From: Deltaproteobacteria bacterium
GTDB lineage: Bacteria; Desulfobacterota; Deferrimicrobia; Deferrimicrobiales; Deferrimicrobiaceae
Assembly: GCA_003105225.1 (NCBI GenBank)
Contig: PQAK01000213.1
Location: 596 to 23,942 of the forward strand
Direction of reading: 5' to 3'
Length of the DNA: 23,347 nt
Shown: in pieces, positions 17,227 to 23,347 of the stretch
Layout of the letters: each line of letters begins with the position of its first letter
Position numbering within the stretch: position 1 is the first letter of the stretch
Program-made: the position numbers and the translations under genes
The notes under the pieces: model-generated
Seen by the model: only the letters and a program-made list of their open reading frames with translations
Database searches by the model: none
Told to the model about the DNA's origin: nothing

Positions 17227-18198
17227 TCAGACCGGGACGGGCGCGTAGACGCTCTCCGCCTCGGCGACGAGCCGGTCGATCAGGTCGCGCACGGACGGAA
17301 TATCCTTGATCCTCCATACGTTTTCGCCGGAGAATACCAGCCCCTCCTCGACGTCGCCGCCCTGGGACATCTCGAGGCGGTCGATGATGCAGAAGGAGTG
17401 GCTGCATTTCTTGAGGCAGTTCCGCTTGCACTCGCCGTCGTAGACGCTATCCCCCGACTGGAGGCGATGCAGGAAAGGATTCCGGATCGCACGGCCCGGA
17501 AGCCCCACGGGGGAATCGATGAGAAGGACGTCTTCCTGCCGCGCACTCAGGTAGGTCCGCTTGAAGGCGTCGGAGACGTCGCATTCCTTGGTGAGGACGA
17601 AACGGGTGGCCATCTGGACGCCGTCCGCCCCGTACTTGCCCATCATCTCGCCGATCTCGAACCCGTCGGTGATCCCGCCCGCGGCGATCAGCGGCACTTT
17701 CTTCACCACTTTCCGGACCTCGGGGAACAGGTCCCGAAGGGAACGGTCGGTTCCCAGGTGCCCCCCGGCCTCCTTGGCCTCGACCACGATGGCGTCCGCG
17801 CCGCTTTTTTCCGCGAGCTTGCCGAACTCGGGCGAGGAGACGATGGAGACGATCGGCACGTTGTGCTGCTTGCCGATCTTGAAGACGTCGCGGGAGAATC
17901 CCGCCCCGGTGACGATCATGTCGACCCCGGCCTCGATCGACGCCATCACGGCCTCCATGAACTCCCGGATGGCGAACATGATGTTCACCGCGACGATCCC
18001 CTGGGTCATCCGCTTCGCCTTGCGGATGTCCTCCTTCAGCTCGTCGATGGGAATGCCGGACCCTCCGATCGTGCCGATCCCGCCGCAGTCGGCCACCGCC
18101 GATGCCAGCGACGAGGTCGAAACGCGTACGGACATGCCCCCCTGGACCAGCGGAATGCGCGCCGTGAAGTTGCCGATTTTCAGCTCCGGAAGCTTCAC
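17227..18198 (-). CDS. Nitronate monooxygenase-family flavoprotein with a cysteine cluster
   Basis: A 323-aa FMN-dependent TIM-barrel protein of the 2-nitropropane dioxygenase/nitronate monooxygenase family, which also includes the FabK enoyl reductase. IPLVQGGMS (15-23) begins the barrel. The catalytic-type EAGGHLG motif is at 143-149 with His147, and AAGGITDG (172-179) and GADGVQMATRF (190-200) form the FMN phosphate site. A C-terminal insert holds Cys257, 261, 265 and 270 (CxxxCxxxCxxxxC), which may bind metal or an Fe-S cluster. I chose the GTG at 18198 (MKLPELKIGN), which follows a G/A-rich ribosome binding site; the alternative is a TTG at 18216. The true substrate is open: nitronates, enoyl thioesters or others. 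Confidence 0.87.
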   Translation of the reverse strand: MKLPELKIGNFTARIPLVQGGMSVRVSTSSLASAVADCGGIGTIGGSGIPIDELKEDIRKAKRMTQGIVAVNIMFAIREFMEAVMASIEAGVDMIVTGAGFSRDVFKIGKQHNVPIVSIVSSPEFGKLAEKSGADAIVVEAKEAGGHLGTDRSLRDLFPEVRKVVKKVPLIAAGGITDGFEIGEMMGKYGADGVQMATRFVLTKECDVSDAFKRTYLSARQEDVLLIDSPVGLPGRAIRNPFLHRLQSGDSVYDGECKRNCLKKCSHSFCIIDRLEMSQGGDVEEGLVFSGENVWRIKDIPSVRDLIDRLVAEAESVYAPVPV

Positions 18199-18226
18199 CC
18201 TTTCTCCCCCTCCCAATGAAACTCTT

Positions 18227-18256
18227 ATTTTACTCCTCGACCGTCAGCCGTGTGAA
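18227..18256 (-). promoter_or_regulatory. Sigma-70 promoter of the nitronate monooxygenase gene
   Basis: On the minus strand TTCACA (18256-18251) and TAAAAT (18232-18227) each match the consensus at five of six positions, with an 18-nt spacer. It lies in the 79-bp gap after arnD, so the gene is probably transcribed separately. No terminator hairpin for the arn operon was seen in this gap. Confidence 0.62.
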
Positions 18257-18277
18257 TAAAATTCAACTTTTTTTCAC

Positions 18278-19144
18278 TCAAACGGCGCAGCGGCATGCCC
18301 TCCCCGGCAGCAGCGCCATCGCGAAAACCCGCTCCGGAAGGGTGCGCGCCGCAAGGATCCGGGCGATCTCCGACAGCGGGGCCACACGGTACCCCAGCCG
18401 GGACGCGCCCTGCAGCATGTCGGTGAAGGCGCCGCGCCAGATCCCGCCCTCCACCTCCGCGTGAACGGGAAGCACGTGGATGCCGCCGGAGGACAGCGCC
18501 GATAGAATCCTTCCGGCTCCCCTGGCTCCCCCCACCTCCTCGAGACAGGGAAGGTCGGAAGGGAGCTCCACTTTCCCGGTCCCTTTCAGAAGGAAGGGGG
18601 TGGGCGCGCGCGTGCAGCTCAGGTATTCCCATGGATAGGCCGAAAGGACCGTCACGGCCGCTCCGGTGAGCATCCAGGCGGGGGCGCCGAACGCGCGGGG
18701 GGAATGCCCCAGGCATTCCCGGTAGGCGGAGAGCCCCTGGTCGAACCAATCCCGGACCCATCGATCTCCCTTGCGCGGAAGCGCATCCTGCCAGGTGCGA
18801 TGGTCCCACGCGTGGAACTCCACTTCGTGCCCGCGCGCCTCGATCTCCCGGCACAGGCCGGGGAACGCCTTCGCGATCATCGGCGCCTGGAGCAGGGTCC
18901 CGTAGAGGGCGGTCTTCATGCCGTAGAGCCCCGGCGCGTTGGTCCGGATCATCTTGAACAGGAACCGGGGGCTGCGCAGCATCCGGTAGACCGCTTTCCC
19001 CGAGTTGTCGGGGCCGAAGGAAAGAAAGAACGTCGCCGGAACGCCGGCGGACGAGAGGGCGGACAAAAGCGCGGGAACTCCCTCCTCCATCCCGCGCCGC
19101 GTGTCGACGTCGATTTTCAGACCCAGGATCCGCTCGGCGCTCAC
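18278..19144 (-). CDS. arnD: 4-deoxy-4-formamido-L-arabinose-phosphoundecaprenol deformylase ArnD
   Basis: A polysaccharide-deacetylase-family enzyme (288 aa; ArnD is about 300) that removes the formyl group from undecaprenyl-phosphate-Ara4FN on the cytoplasmic face. The first motif DVDT gives Asp12 and Asp14. The ArnD-type motif EFHAWDHRTWQD (109-120) holds the metal histidines His111 and His115. RAFGAPAWM (150-158) and LPVHAEVEGG (225-234) match the rest of the family. The GTG start at 19144 overlaps the stop of the upstream gene as GTGA. It is the last arn gene here. The C-terminus ends with a cysteine pair (RACRCAV) of unknown meaning. Confidence 0.92.
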   Translation of the reverse strand: MSAERILGLKIDVDTRRGMEEGVPALLSALSSAGVPATFFLSFGPDNSGKAVYRMLRSPRFLFKMIRTNAPGLYGMKTALYGTLLQAPMIAKAFPGLCREIEARGHEVEFHAWDHRTWQDALPRKGDRWVRDWFDQGLSAYRECLGHSPRAFGAPAWMLTGAAVTVLSAYPWEYLSCTRAPTPFLLKGTGKVELPSDLPCLEEVGGARGAGRILSALSSGGIHVLPVHAEVEGGIWRGAFTDMLQGASRLGYRVAPLSEIARILAARTLPERVFAMALLPGRACRCAV

Positions 19145-20205
19145 GTCTTCGCGCGTTTCGCCTTCGAGGACGCCGCCGGCCGCCGCTTCGGGGAGGCGTT
19201 CTCCGCGAGGAAGGCGTCCAGGGTCCGCTCGAGCGCATCCCGGAGCCCCACCTTCGGGCTCCACCCGAGGATCTCCTTCGCCCTCCGGATCGAGGGAGTG
19301 CGCGTCTGGATGTCCTGGTACCCGTCGCCGTAGAACTGACTCGAACTCACCTCGACGATCTCCGGGACCTTCTTCCCCCTGGCGGCAGGGTGCCGGGAAT
19401 ACAGGTCGCGCAGCAGGCGGGCGAGGTCGCGGATCGAGCAGTCGTTCCCCGGGTTGCCGATGTTGAAGATCTTCCCCGACGCGCACCCGTTGCGGTTCTC
19501 GAGGATCTTCATCAGGCCGGAGATCCCGTCGTCCACGTAGGTGAAGCAGCGGCGCTGCTTCCCGCCGTCCACCAGCTGGATCGGCTCGCCGAGGTACAGG
19601 TTCGCGATGAACTGCGTGACCACGCGGGAGCTCCCCTCCTTGGCGGTCTCGATCGAGTCGAGCCGCGGGCCGATCCAGTTGAAGGGGCGGAAGAGGGTGA
19701 AGGAGAGCCCCTGCCGGCCGTAGGCCCAGATGACGCGGTCCAGCAGCTGCTTGCAGCAGGAGTAGATCCATCGCTGCTTGGCGATCGGCCCCAGCACCAG
19801 CGGCGAGGTCTCCTCGTCGAACTCCTTGTCGGCGCACATCCCGTACACCTCGGACGTGGACGGGAAGACGATCCGCTTGCCGTACCGGTGCACCTGCCGG
19901 ACGATCCGCAGGTTCTCCTCGAAATCGAGCTCGAAGACCGACAGCGGCCGCTCGACGTACACCTTCGGCGTGGCGATCGCCACCAGCGGAAGGACCACGT
20001 CGGCCTTCTTGATGTGGTACTCGATCCACTCCTTGTTGATCGAGATGTCCCCCTCGACGAACTCGAACCGGGGATGGTCGACCATCCTCCCCAGCCGCTC
20101 CGCGGAAAGGTCCATCCCGAAGACCTTCCAGTCGGTTTCCGCAAGAATCCTCGCCGTCAGGTGGTGCCCGATGAAGCCGTTCACGCCCAGGATCAGGAAT
20201 TTCAT
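19141..20205 (-). CDS. arnA: UDP-glucuronate C4 decarboxylase (stand-alone ArnA C-terminal domain)
   Basis: An extended short-chain dehydrogenase that oxidatively decarboxylates UDP-glucuronate to UDP-4-keto-pentose (354 aa). The NAD-binding GVNGFIG motif is at 7-13. The active site has Ser118-Glu119 (STSEVYG) and Tyr148/Lys152 (YSCCK). GDGYQDIQTRTPSIRRAK (293-310) matches the ArnA region carrying the key arginine, here Arg302. In enterobacteria this domain is fused behind a formyltransferase; here it is its own gene, starting at an ATGA overlap with the formyltransferase. Its ending is lysine/arginine-rich (SPKRRPAASSKAKRAKT) and unlike the E. coli domain. The symbol refers only to the C-terminal activity of ArnA. 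Confidence 0.92.
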   Translation of the reverse strand: MKFLILGVNGFIGHHLTARILAETDWKVFGMDLSAERLGRMVDHPRFEFVEGDISINKEWIEYHIKKADVVLPLVAIATPKVYVERPLSVFELDFEENLRIVRQVHRYGKRIVFPSTSEVYGMCADKEFDEETSPLVLGPIAKQRWIYSCCKQLLDRVIWAYGRQGLSFTLFRPFNWIGPRLDSIETAKEGSSRVVTQFIANLYLGEPIQLVDGGKQRRCFTYVDDGISGLMKILENRNGCASGKIFNIGNPGNDCSIRDLARLLRDLYSRHPAARGKKVPEIVEVSSSQFYGDGYQDIQTRTPSIRRAKEILGWSPKVGLRDALERTLDAFLAENASPKRRPAASSKAKRAKT

Positions 20206-21188
20206 TCAAACCCCTCCGCGATCGCATTCGCAAAAAGAGAAGCGACCGCCTCCCCCTTCGCGGCCGTCCCTTTCCACTCCACCTCTTCCATCTGGAGGAG
20301 CCCGTTCCCGGTCCCCGCCAATACCCGTTTTTCCGTGCTCACGGTCGTCAGGCACCCTCCCGCCACCCGGAGGGAACTCCCGCCGGCCACCGTCATTCTC
20401 CCGGGCGCCGGGCTCTCCGGAAACGCCCCGGCGGGCACCGGCAGGGCCCTCCAGACGATGCACTTCTCTCCGCGGAGCGAAGCGAACGCTCCCGGGTAGG
20501 GGCGGGTGACCGCGCGGATCAGATTGTAGATCTCGACCGCGGACCGGGTCCAGTCGATGCGCCCGTCCTCCGGTTTCCTGCCGCCGAAATAACTCCCCTT
20601 TTCCAGCTCGTTCCTGCGCCGCGGGATATCGCCCGCGGCGATCCGGGGCAGGATCCCGGACAACAGGCTTTCCGCGGCCTTTTCCATCTTGCCGTACAGC
20701 GTGAGCGCGGTGTCTTCGAACGCGATCGGCACCGCCGCCTGGGCCACGATGTCCCCCGCGTCGGGCTTCTCCGTCATCACGTGGAGCGTCACCCCGGTTT
20801 CGGTTTCCCCGCGGACGAGCACCCAGTTGACCGGCGCCCGCCCCCGGTACTTCGGGAGCAGCGACCCGTGCAGGTTCATCGCGCACAACCGGGGCAGGGA
20901 CAGGATCTCCCTGCCCAGCATCGACCGGTAGTAGAAGGAAAAGAGGAGGTCGGGCGCGGCGGCGCGGATCGTCTCCGGCCAGGGGGCTTCGTTCACCTTT
21001 TCCGGCAGGTGGACCGGGATCCCCATCTCCCGGCAAACGTCCGCGACGGAACCGAACCAGCGGTTCTCCCGCGGGTCGTCCGCGTGGGAAAAGACCATGG
21101 GAATCCCGATCCCGGCCGCCAGCAGCGAGCGGATGCCGATGATCCCCATGTTGTGGTAGGCGAAGACGACCGCGCGCACGCGGGTCAC
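20202..21188 (-). CDS. arnA: UDP-4-amino-4-deoxy-L-arabinose formyltransferase (stand-alone ArnA N-terminal domain)
   Basis: This enzyme transfers a formyl group from 10-formyltetrahydrofolate to UDP-Ara4N (328 aa, slightly longer than the E. coli domain of about 300). The catalytic triad is visible as Asn105 and His107 in NLHGSLLPKYRGRAP and Asp143 in DAGDIV, each offset by 3 from E. coli ArnA numbering (Asn102, His104, Asp140). GETETGVTLHVM also matches ArnA closely. An Fmt-like C-terminal subdomain follows from about 205. The start is the GTG at 21188 that overlaps the arnC stop as GTGA. It is separated from the decarboxylase, unlike the fused enterobacterial ArnA. The symbol refers to the N-terminal activity only. 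Confidence 0.92.
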   Translation of the reverse strand: MTRVRAVVFAYHNMGIIGIRSLLAAGIGIPMVFSHADDPRENRWFGSVADVCREMGIPVHLPEKVNEAPWPETIRAAAPDLLFSFYYRSMLGREILSLPRLCAMNLHGSLLPKYRGRAPVNWVLVRGETETGVTLHVMTEKPDAGDIVAQAAVPIAFEDTALTLYGKMEKAAESLLSGILPRIAAGDIPRRRNELEKGSYFGGRKPEDGRIDWTRSAVEIYNLIRAVTRPYPGAFASLRGEKCIVWRALPVPAGAFPESPAPGRMTVAGGSSLRVAGGCLTTVSTEKRVLAGTGNGLLQMEEVEWKGTAAKGEAVASLFANAIAEGFE

Positions 21189-22108
21189 TCCCCGTGCACC
21201 TTGCGGATCGTGAACCGCGGGCGCTTGCGGACCTCGTGGTAGATGCGGCCGATGTACTGCCCCATGATCCCGAGGGCGAAGAAGAGGACCCCCACGAAGA
21301 AGAACAGGATGGCGAACAGGGTGAAGATGCCGTTCCCGCCCCACGCCGCGCCGTAGAAGAGCCGCATCACGACGAGCAGGAGGGCCAGCGACACGCCGCC
21401 CGCCGCCAGCGCCCCCCCGAGGTACAACAGCACTTTCAGCGGAAACTCGGAGAAGGAGGTGAGCAGGTCGAACTGGAGGTTCAGCAGCCGCGACAGGTTG
21501 TAGTTGGAGACTCCCGCGTGCCGCTCCGCGTGGCCGACCGGGATCTCCGTCATCCGCTTCGCGTAGAGGGTCGCCAGCGCCGGGATGAACGTGGAATATT
21601 CCTGGCTCTCGACCATGCGGTCCACCACCTCGCGCCGGTACGCGCGCATCATGCATCCCCAGTCGGTCATTCGGACGCCCGTGATTTTCCGCGTCATCGC
21701 GTTGACGATGCGCGACGGGACCGTCCGGAAGACGGAGTCGCGCCGCAGCTGGCGGACCGTCCCCACGACCTCGAAATTCCCCTCCTCCATCGCGCGGACC
21801 AATCCCGGAATCTCCTCGGGGGGGTTCTGCAGGTCGGCGTCCAGCGTGACGACGATTGAGCCGCGCACGACCGAGAATCCCGACATGATCGCCGAGTGCT
21901 GGCCGTAGTTCCGGGTCAGCTCGACGACCCGCACCCCGTTCCGGCCCACGAAGTTCTTGAGGATCTCCAGCGATCCGTCCCGGCTTCCGTCGTCGATGAA
22001 GACGACCTCGTACGGGCGCCCCAGCGTGCGGAGGGCCCCCTCCAGCCGGTCCATGAGGAGCGGAAGGTTCTTCTCCTCGTTGTACACCGGGATGACGACC
22101 GAGATCAC
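21185..22108 (-). CDS. arnC: Undecaprenyl-phosphate 4-deoxy-4-formamido-L-arabinose transferase ArnC
   Basis: A membrane-anchored GT2 glycosyltransferase that places Ara4FN on undecaprenyl phosphate (307 aa; E. coli ArnC is about 320). The catalytic DDGS (39-42) and the nucleotide/metal motif DADLQNPPEE (90-99) are present, and RNYGQHSAIMSGF is typical of ArnC/dolichol-phosphate synthases. Two transmembrane helices occur at about 225-250 and 262-286, with a basic cytoplasmic tail. The GTG start at 22108 overlaps the arnB stop as GTGA. A general polyprenyl-phosphate glycosyltransferase is the alternative, but the arn neighbours make ArnC most likely. Confidence 0.92.
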   Translation of the reverse strand: MISVVIPVYNEEKNLPLLMDRLEGALRTLGRPYEVVFIDDGSRDGSLEILKNFVGRNGVRVVELTRNYGQHSAIMSGFSVVRGSIVVTLDADLQNPPEEIPGLVRAMEEGNFEVVGTVRQLRRDSVFRTVPSRIVNAMTRKITGVRMTDWGCMMRAYRREVVDRMVESQEYSTFIPALATLYAKRMTEIPVGHAERHAGVSNYNLSRLLNLQFDLLTSFSEFPLKVLLYLGGALAAGGVSLALLLVVMRLFYGAAWGGNGIFTLFAILFFFVGVLFFALGIMGQYIGRIYHEVRKRPRFTIRKVHGE

Positions 22109-23262
22109 GGCCGGCGCTCCGACAGGATCTCCCGGACCGCCGCGCAGACGTAGTCGACGTCGCCGTCCGCCATGCCCGGGAAAAGGGGCAGCGAAAGGAT
22201 CCGGGCGCCCGCCCGCTCGCAGCCGGGCAGCTCCCCTTCCTTCGTGCCGAAACGCTGCCGCACGTACGTGAGCAGGTGGCAGGGAGGGAAGTGGAGGCCG
22301 ACGCCGATGTTGCGGTCCGCGAGGCGCCCGATGAACGCGTCGCGGTCCATCGACGTCACCTTCACGATGAACAGGTGCCAGGAAGGCTCGTGGGGGTACG
22401 GCGGGGACGCCGGAAGGTCGATCCCCGCGACGCCGGCAAGCCCATCGCGGTAGCGGGCGGCGAGGGCGGCGCGCCGCGCGTTCATCCGCGTCACCTTTCC
22501 CATCTGGACGACGCCCAGGGCCGCCTGCAGGTCGGTGAGGTTGTACTTGTACCCGGGCTCCCGGATGTCGTACTGCGGGGTGCCCCCCTTCCCGTACCGC
22601 TTCCATGCGTCCCGCTCGATCCCGTGGAACCGGAGGAGGCGCAGCCGCTTCGCGAGCTCTCCGTCGAAGCAGGTCACCATGCCCCCTTCGCCGGTGGTGA
22701 TGTTCTTGATCGGGTGGAACGAATAGATCGCGGTGTTGCCGTGGCCGCCGGCGGGCTTCCCCCGGTAGGACGTCCCCACGGCGTGGGCGGCGTCCTCGAT
22801 CACGGGAATGCCCGCCCGGTCCGCGGCGTCGCGGATGGGGTCGAGGTCGGCGGGCGCGCCGGCGAAGTGCACGGGGATCACCGCTCGCGTCCGCCTCGTG
22901 ATGGCGCGCGCCGCTTCCCCGGGCAGCACCTGGAGCGTCGCGTAGTCGCTGTCGACGAAAACCGGGCGGGCGCCGCGCAGCGCGATCTGGTTCACCGTCG
23001 ACGCGAACGTCATCGAGGGGGTCACGACCTCGTCCCCCGCGCCCACGCCCAGCGCGGCAAGCACGAGATGCATCCCCGCGGTGGCCGACGCCACGGCCAC
23101 GGCGTGCGGCGCCCCGGTCAGGGACCGGAACCGCTCCTCGAGCTCCGCGACCTTCGGCCCGCTGGTGATCCAGCCGGACCGCAGGCACGCCGCGACGGCA
23201 TCGATCTCCTCGTCGTCCAGCTCCGGCCGGGAGAGGGGGAGAAACTCTTTCCGGATGTCCAA
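22105..23262 (-). CDS. arnB: UDP-4-amino-4-deoxy-L-arabinose aminotransferase ArnB
   Basis: A PLP-dependent sugar aminotransferase (DegT/DnrJ/EryC1 family, 385 aa, usual length) that aminates the 4-keto sugar nucleotide. FLPLSRPELDDEEIDAVAA and GWITSGPKVAELE begin the protein. The PLP-binding lysine is Lys186 in SFHPIKNITTGEGGM, EDAAHAVG (156-163) holds the ring-contacting Asp, and GYKYNLTDLQAALG is family-typical. The only in-frame start that gives a complete N-terminus is a TTG at 23262 with a weak ribosome binding site, so expression may be limited or coupled to the gene upstream, whose stop is 34 nt away. It is the first gene of the arn cluster seen here. Confidence 0.92.
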   Translation of the reverse strand: MDIRKEFLPLSRPELDDEEIDAVAACLRSGWITSGPKVAELEERFRSLTGAPHAVAVASATAGMHLVLAALGVGAGDEVVTPSMTFASTVNQIALRGARPVFVDSDYATLQVLPGEAARAITRRTRAVIPVHFAGAPADLDPIRDAADRAGIPVIEDAAHAVGTSYRGKPAGGHGNTAIYSFHPIKNITTGEGGMVTCFDGELAKRLRLLRFHGIERDAWKRYGKGGTPQYDIREPGYKYNLTDLQAALGVVQMGKVTRMNARRAALAARYRDGLAGVAGIDLPASPPYPHEPSWHLFIVKVTSMDRDAFIGRLADRNIGVGLHFPPCHLLTYVRQRFGTKEGELPGCERAGARILSLPLFPGMADGDVDYVCAAVREILSERRP

Positions 23263-23296
23263 TGGGTCGGCCCCGCGCTCTTTCCGCCCGCCAGGG

Positions 23297-23347
23297 TCAG
23301 GGGCGGTTCACGATGAGGATACCTTCATCGGACCGGTAGAGCAACCG
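23297..23347 (-). CDS. C-terminal end of an unidentified gene upstream of arnB (partial)
   Basis: The minus strand reads RLLYRSDEGILIVNRP and then a stop, open to the window edge. It is only 16 residues, so it may be chance. The short distance (34 nt) to arnB and the missing Shine-Dalgarno of arnB favour a co-transcribed gene. A membrane glycosyltransferase such as ArnT would make sense by context, but the sequence is too short to say. Confidence 0.4.
   Translation of the reverse strand, partial: RLLYRSDEGILIVNRP

Noticed and set aside
18217..18277. Possible terminator after arnD
   Set aside because: There is a run of A/T bases but no hairpin before it; the better reading is a promoter for the next gene.

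Overview
The window is GC-rich, densely packed bacterial DNA. The gene set suggests a Gram-negative deltaproteobacterium-like organism (Desulfobacterota or Geobacter-type, or an uncultured relative). The clues are a complete lipid A aminoarabinose (arn) route, a MucR-type zinc-finger regulator, two sigma-54 activators, a Liv-type ABC transporter paired with acyl-CoA chemistry, and an Fe-type superoxide dismutase whose motifs recall those I remember from Geobacter. This placement is an inference from gene content, not a database result.

Left region (1-9684), uptake and activation of a carboxylic acid. Reading leftward from about 4326 is an operon: a MaoC-like hydratase, a periplasmic LivK-type binding protein, a single polypeptide that joins the LivH and LivM permeases, and the ATPase LivG, cut by the window edge. 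Divergent from it is an acyl-CoA synthetase (4641-6179). The 314-bp gap between them holds two back-to-back sigma-54 (-24/-12) promoter matches, one facing each way. A PAS-PAS-AAA+-Fis sigma-54 activator lies convergent to the synthetase and is translationally overlapped with a QueG-like Fe-S protein. The likely picture is a local sigma-54 regulon that imports an organic acid, converts it to a CoA ester and processes the enoyl-CoA. A PaaI-type thioesterase and a YbaK-type deacylase follow on the plus strand.

Middle region (9692-17143). A membrane histidine kinase and an NtrC-family response regulator form a two-gene operon. Next come an Fe/Mn-family superoxide dismutase and mucR, each with its own terminator. 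The 383-bp gap upstream of mucR holds a good sigma-70 promoter, a perfect 16-bp palindrome and a 176-bp element with 16-bp perfect terminal inverted repeats, which looks like a mobile or structural repeat. A Nudix hydrolase and a SixA-like phosphohistidine phosphatase are coupled by a GTGA overlap, and an MFS exporter is divergent from them.

Right region (17227-23347). A nitronate monooxygenase-family flavoprotein with an extra cysteine cluster has its own promoter. Upstream of it on the minus strand is a five-gene arn operon: arnB, arnC, a separate formyltransferase, a separate UDP-glucuronate decarboxylase and arnD. All four junctions are 4-nt stop/start overlaps. The two enzymes fused in enterobacterial ArnA are separate genes here. 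No complete arnT is in the window; a 16-residue C-terminal end of an unidentified gene lies just upstream of arnB.

I found no rRNA, tRNA, CRISPR array, insertion sequence with a transposase, or phage genes. Nothing here is clearly a new system. The strongest leads are the sigma-54 carboxylate locus with its fused permease, the split arnA, and the palindromic element at 14590-14765.
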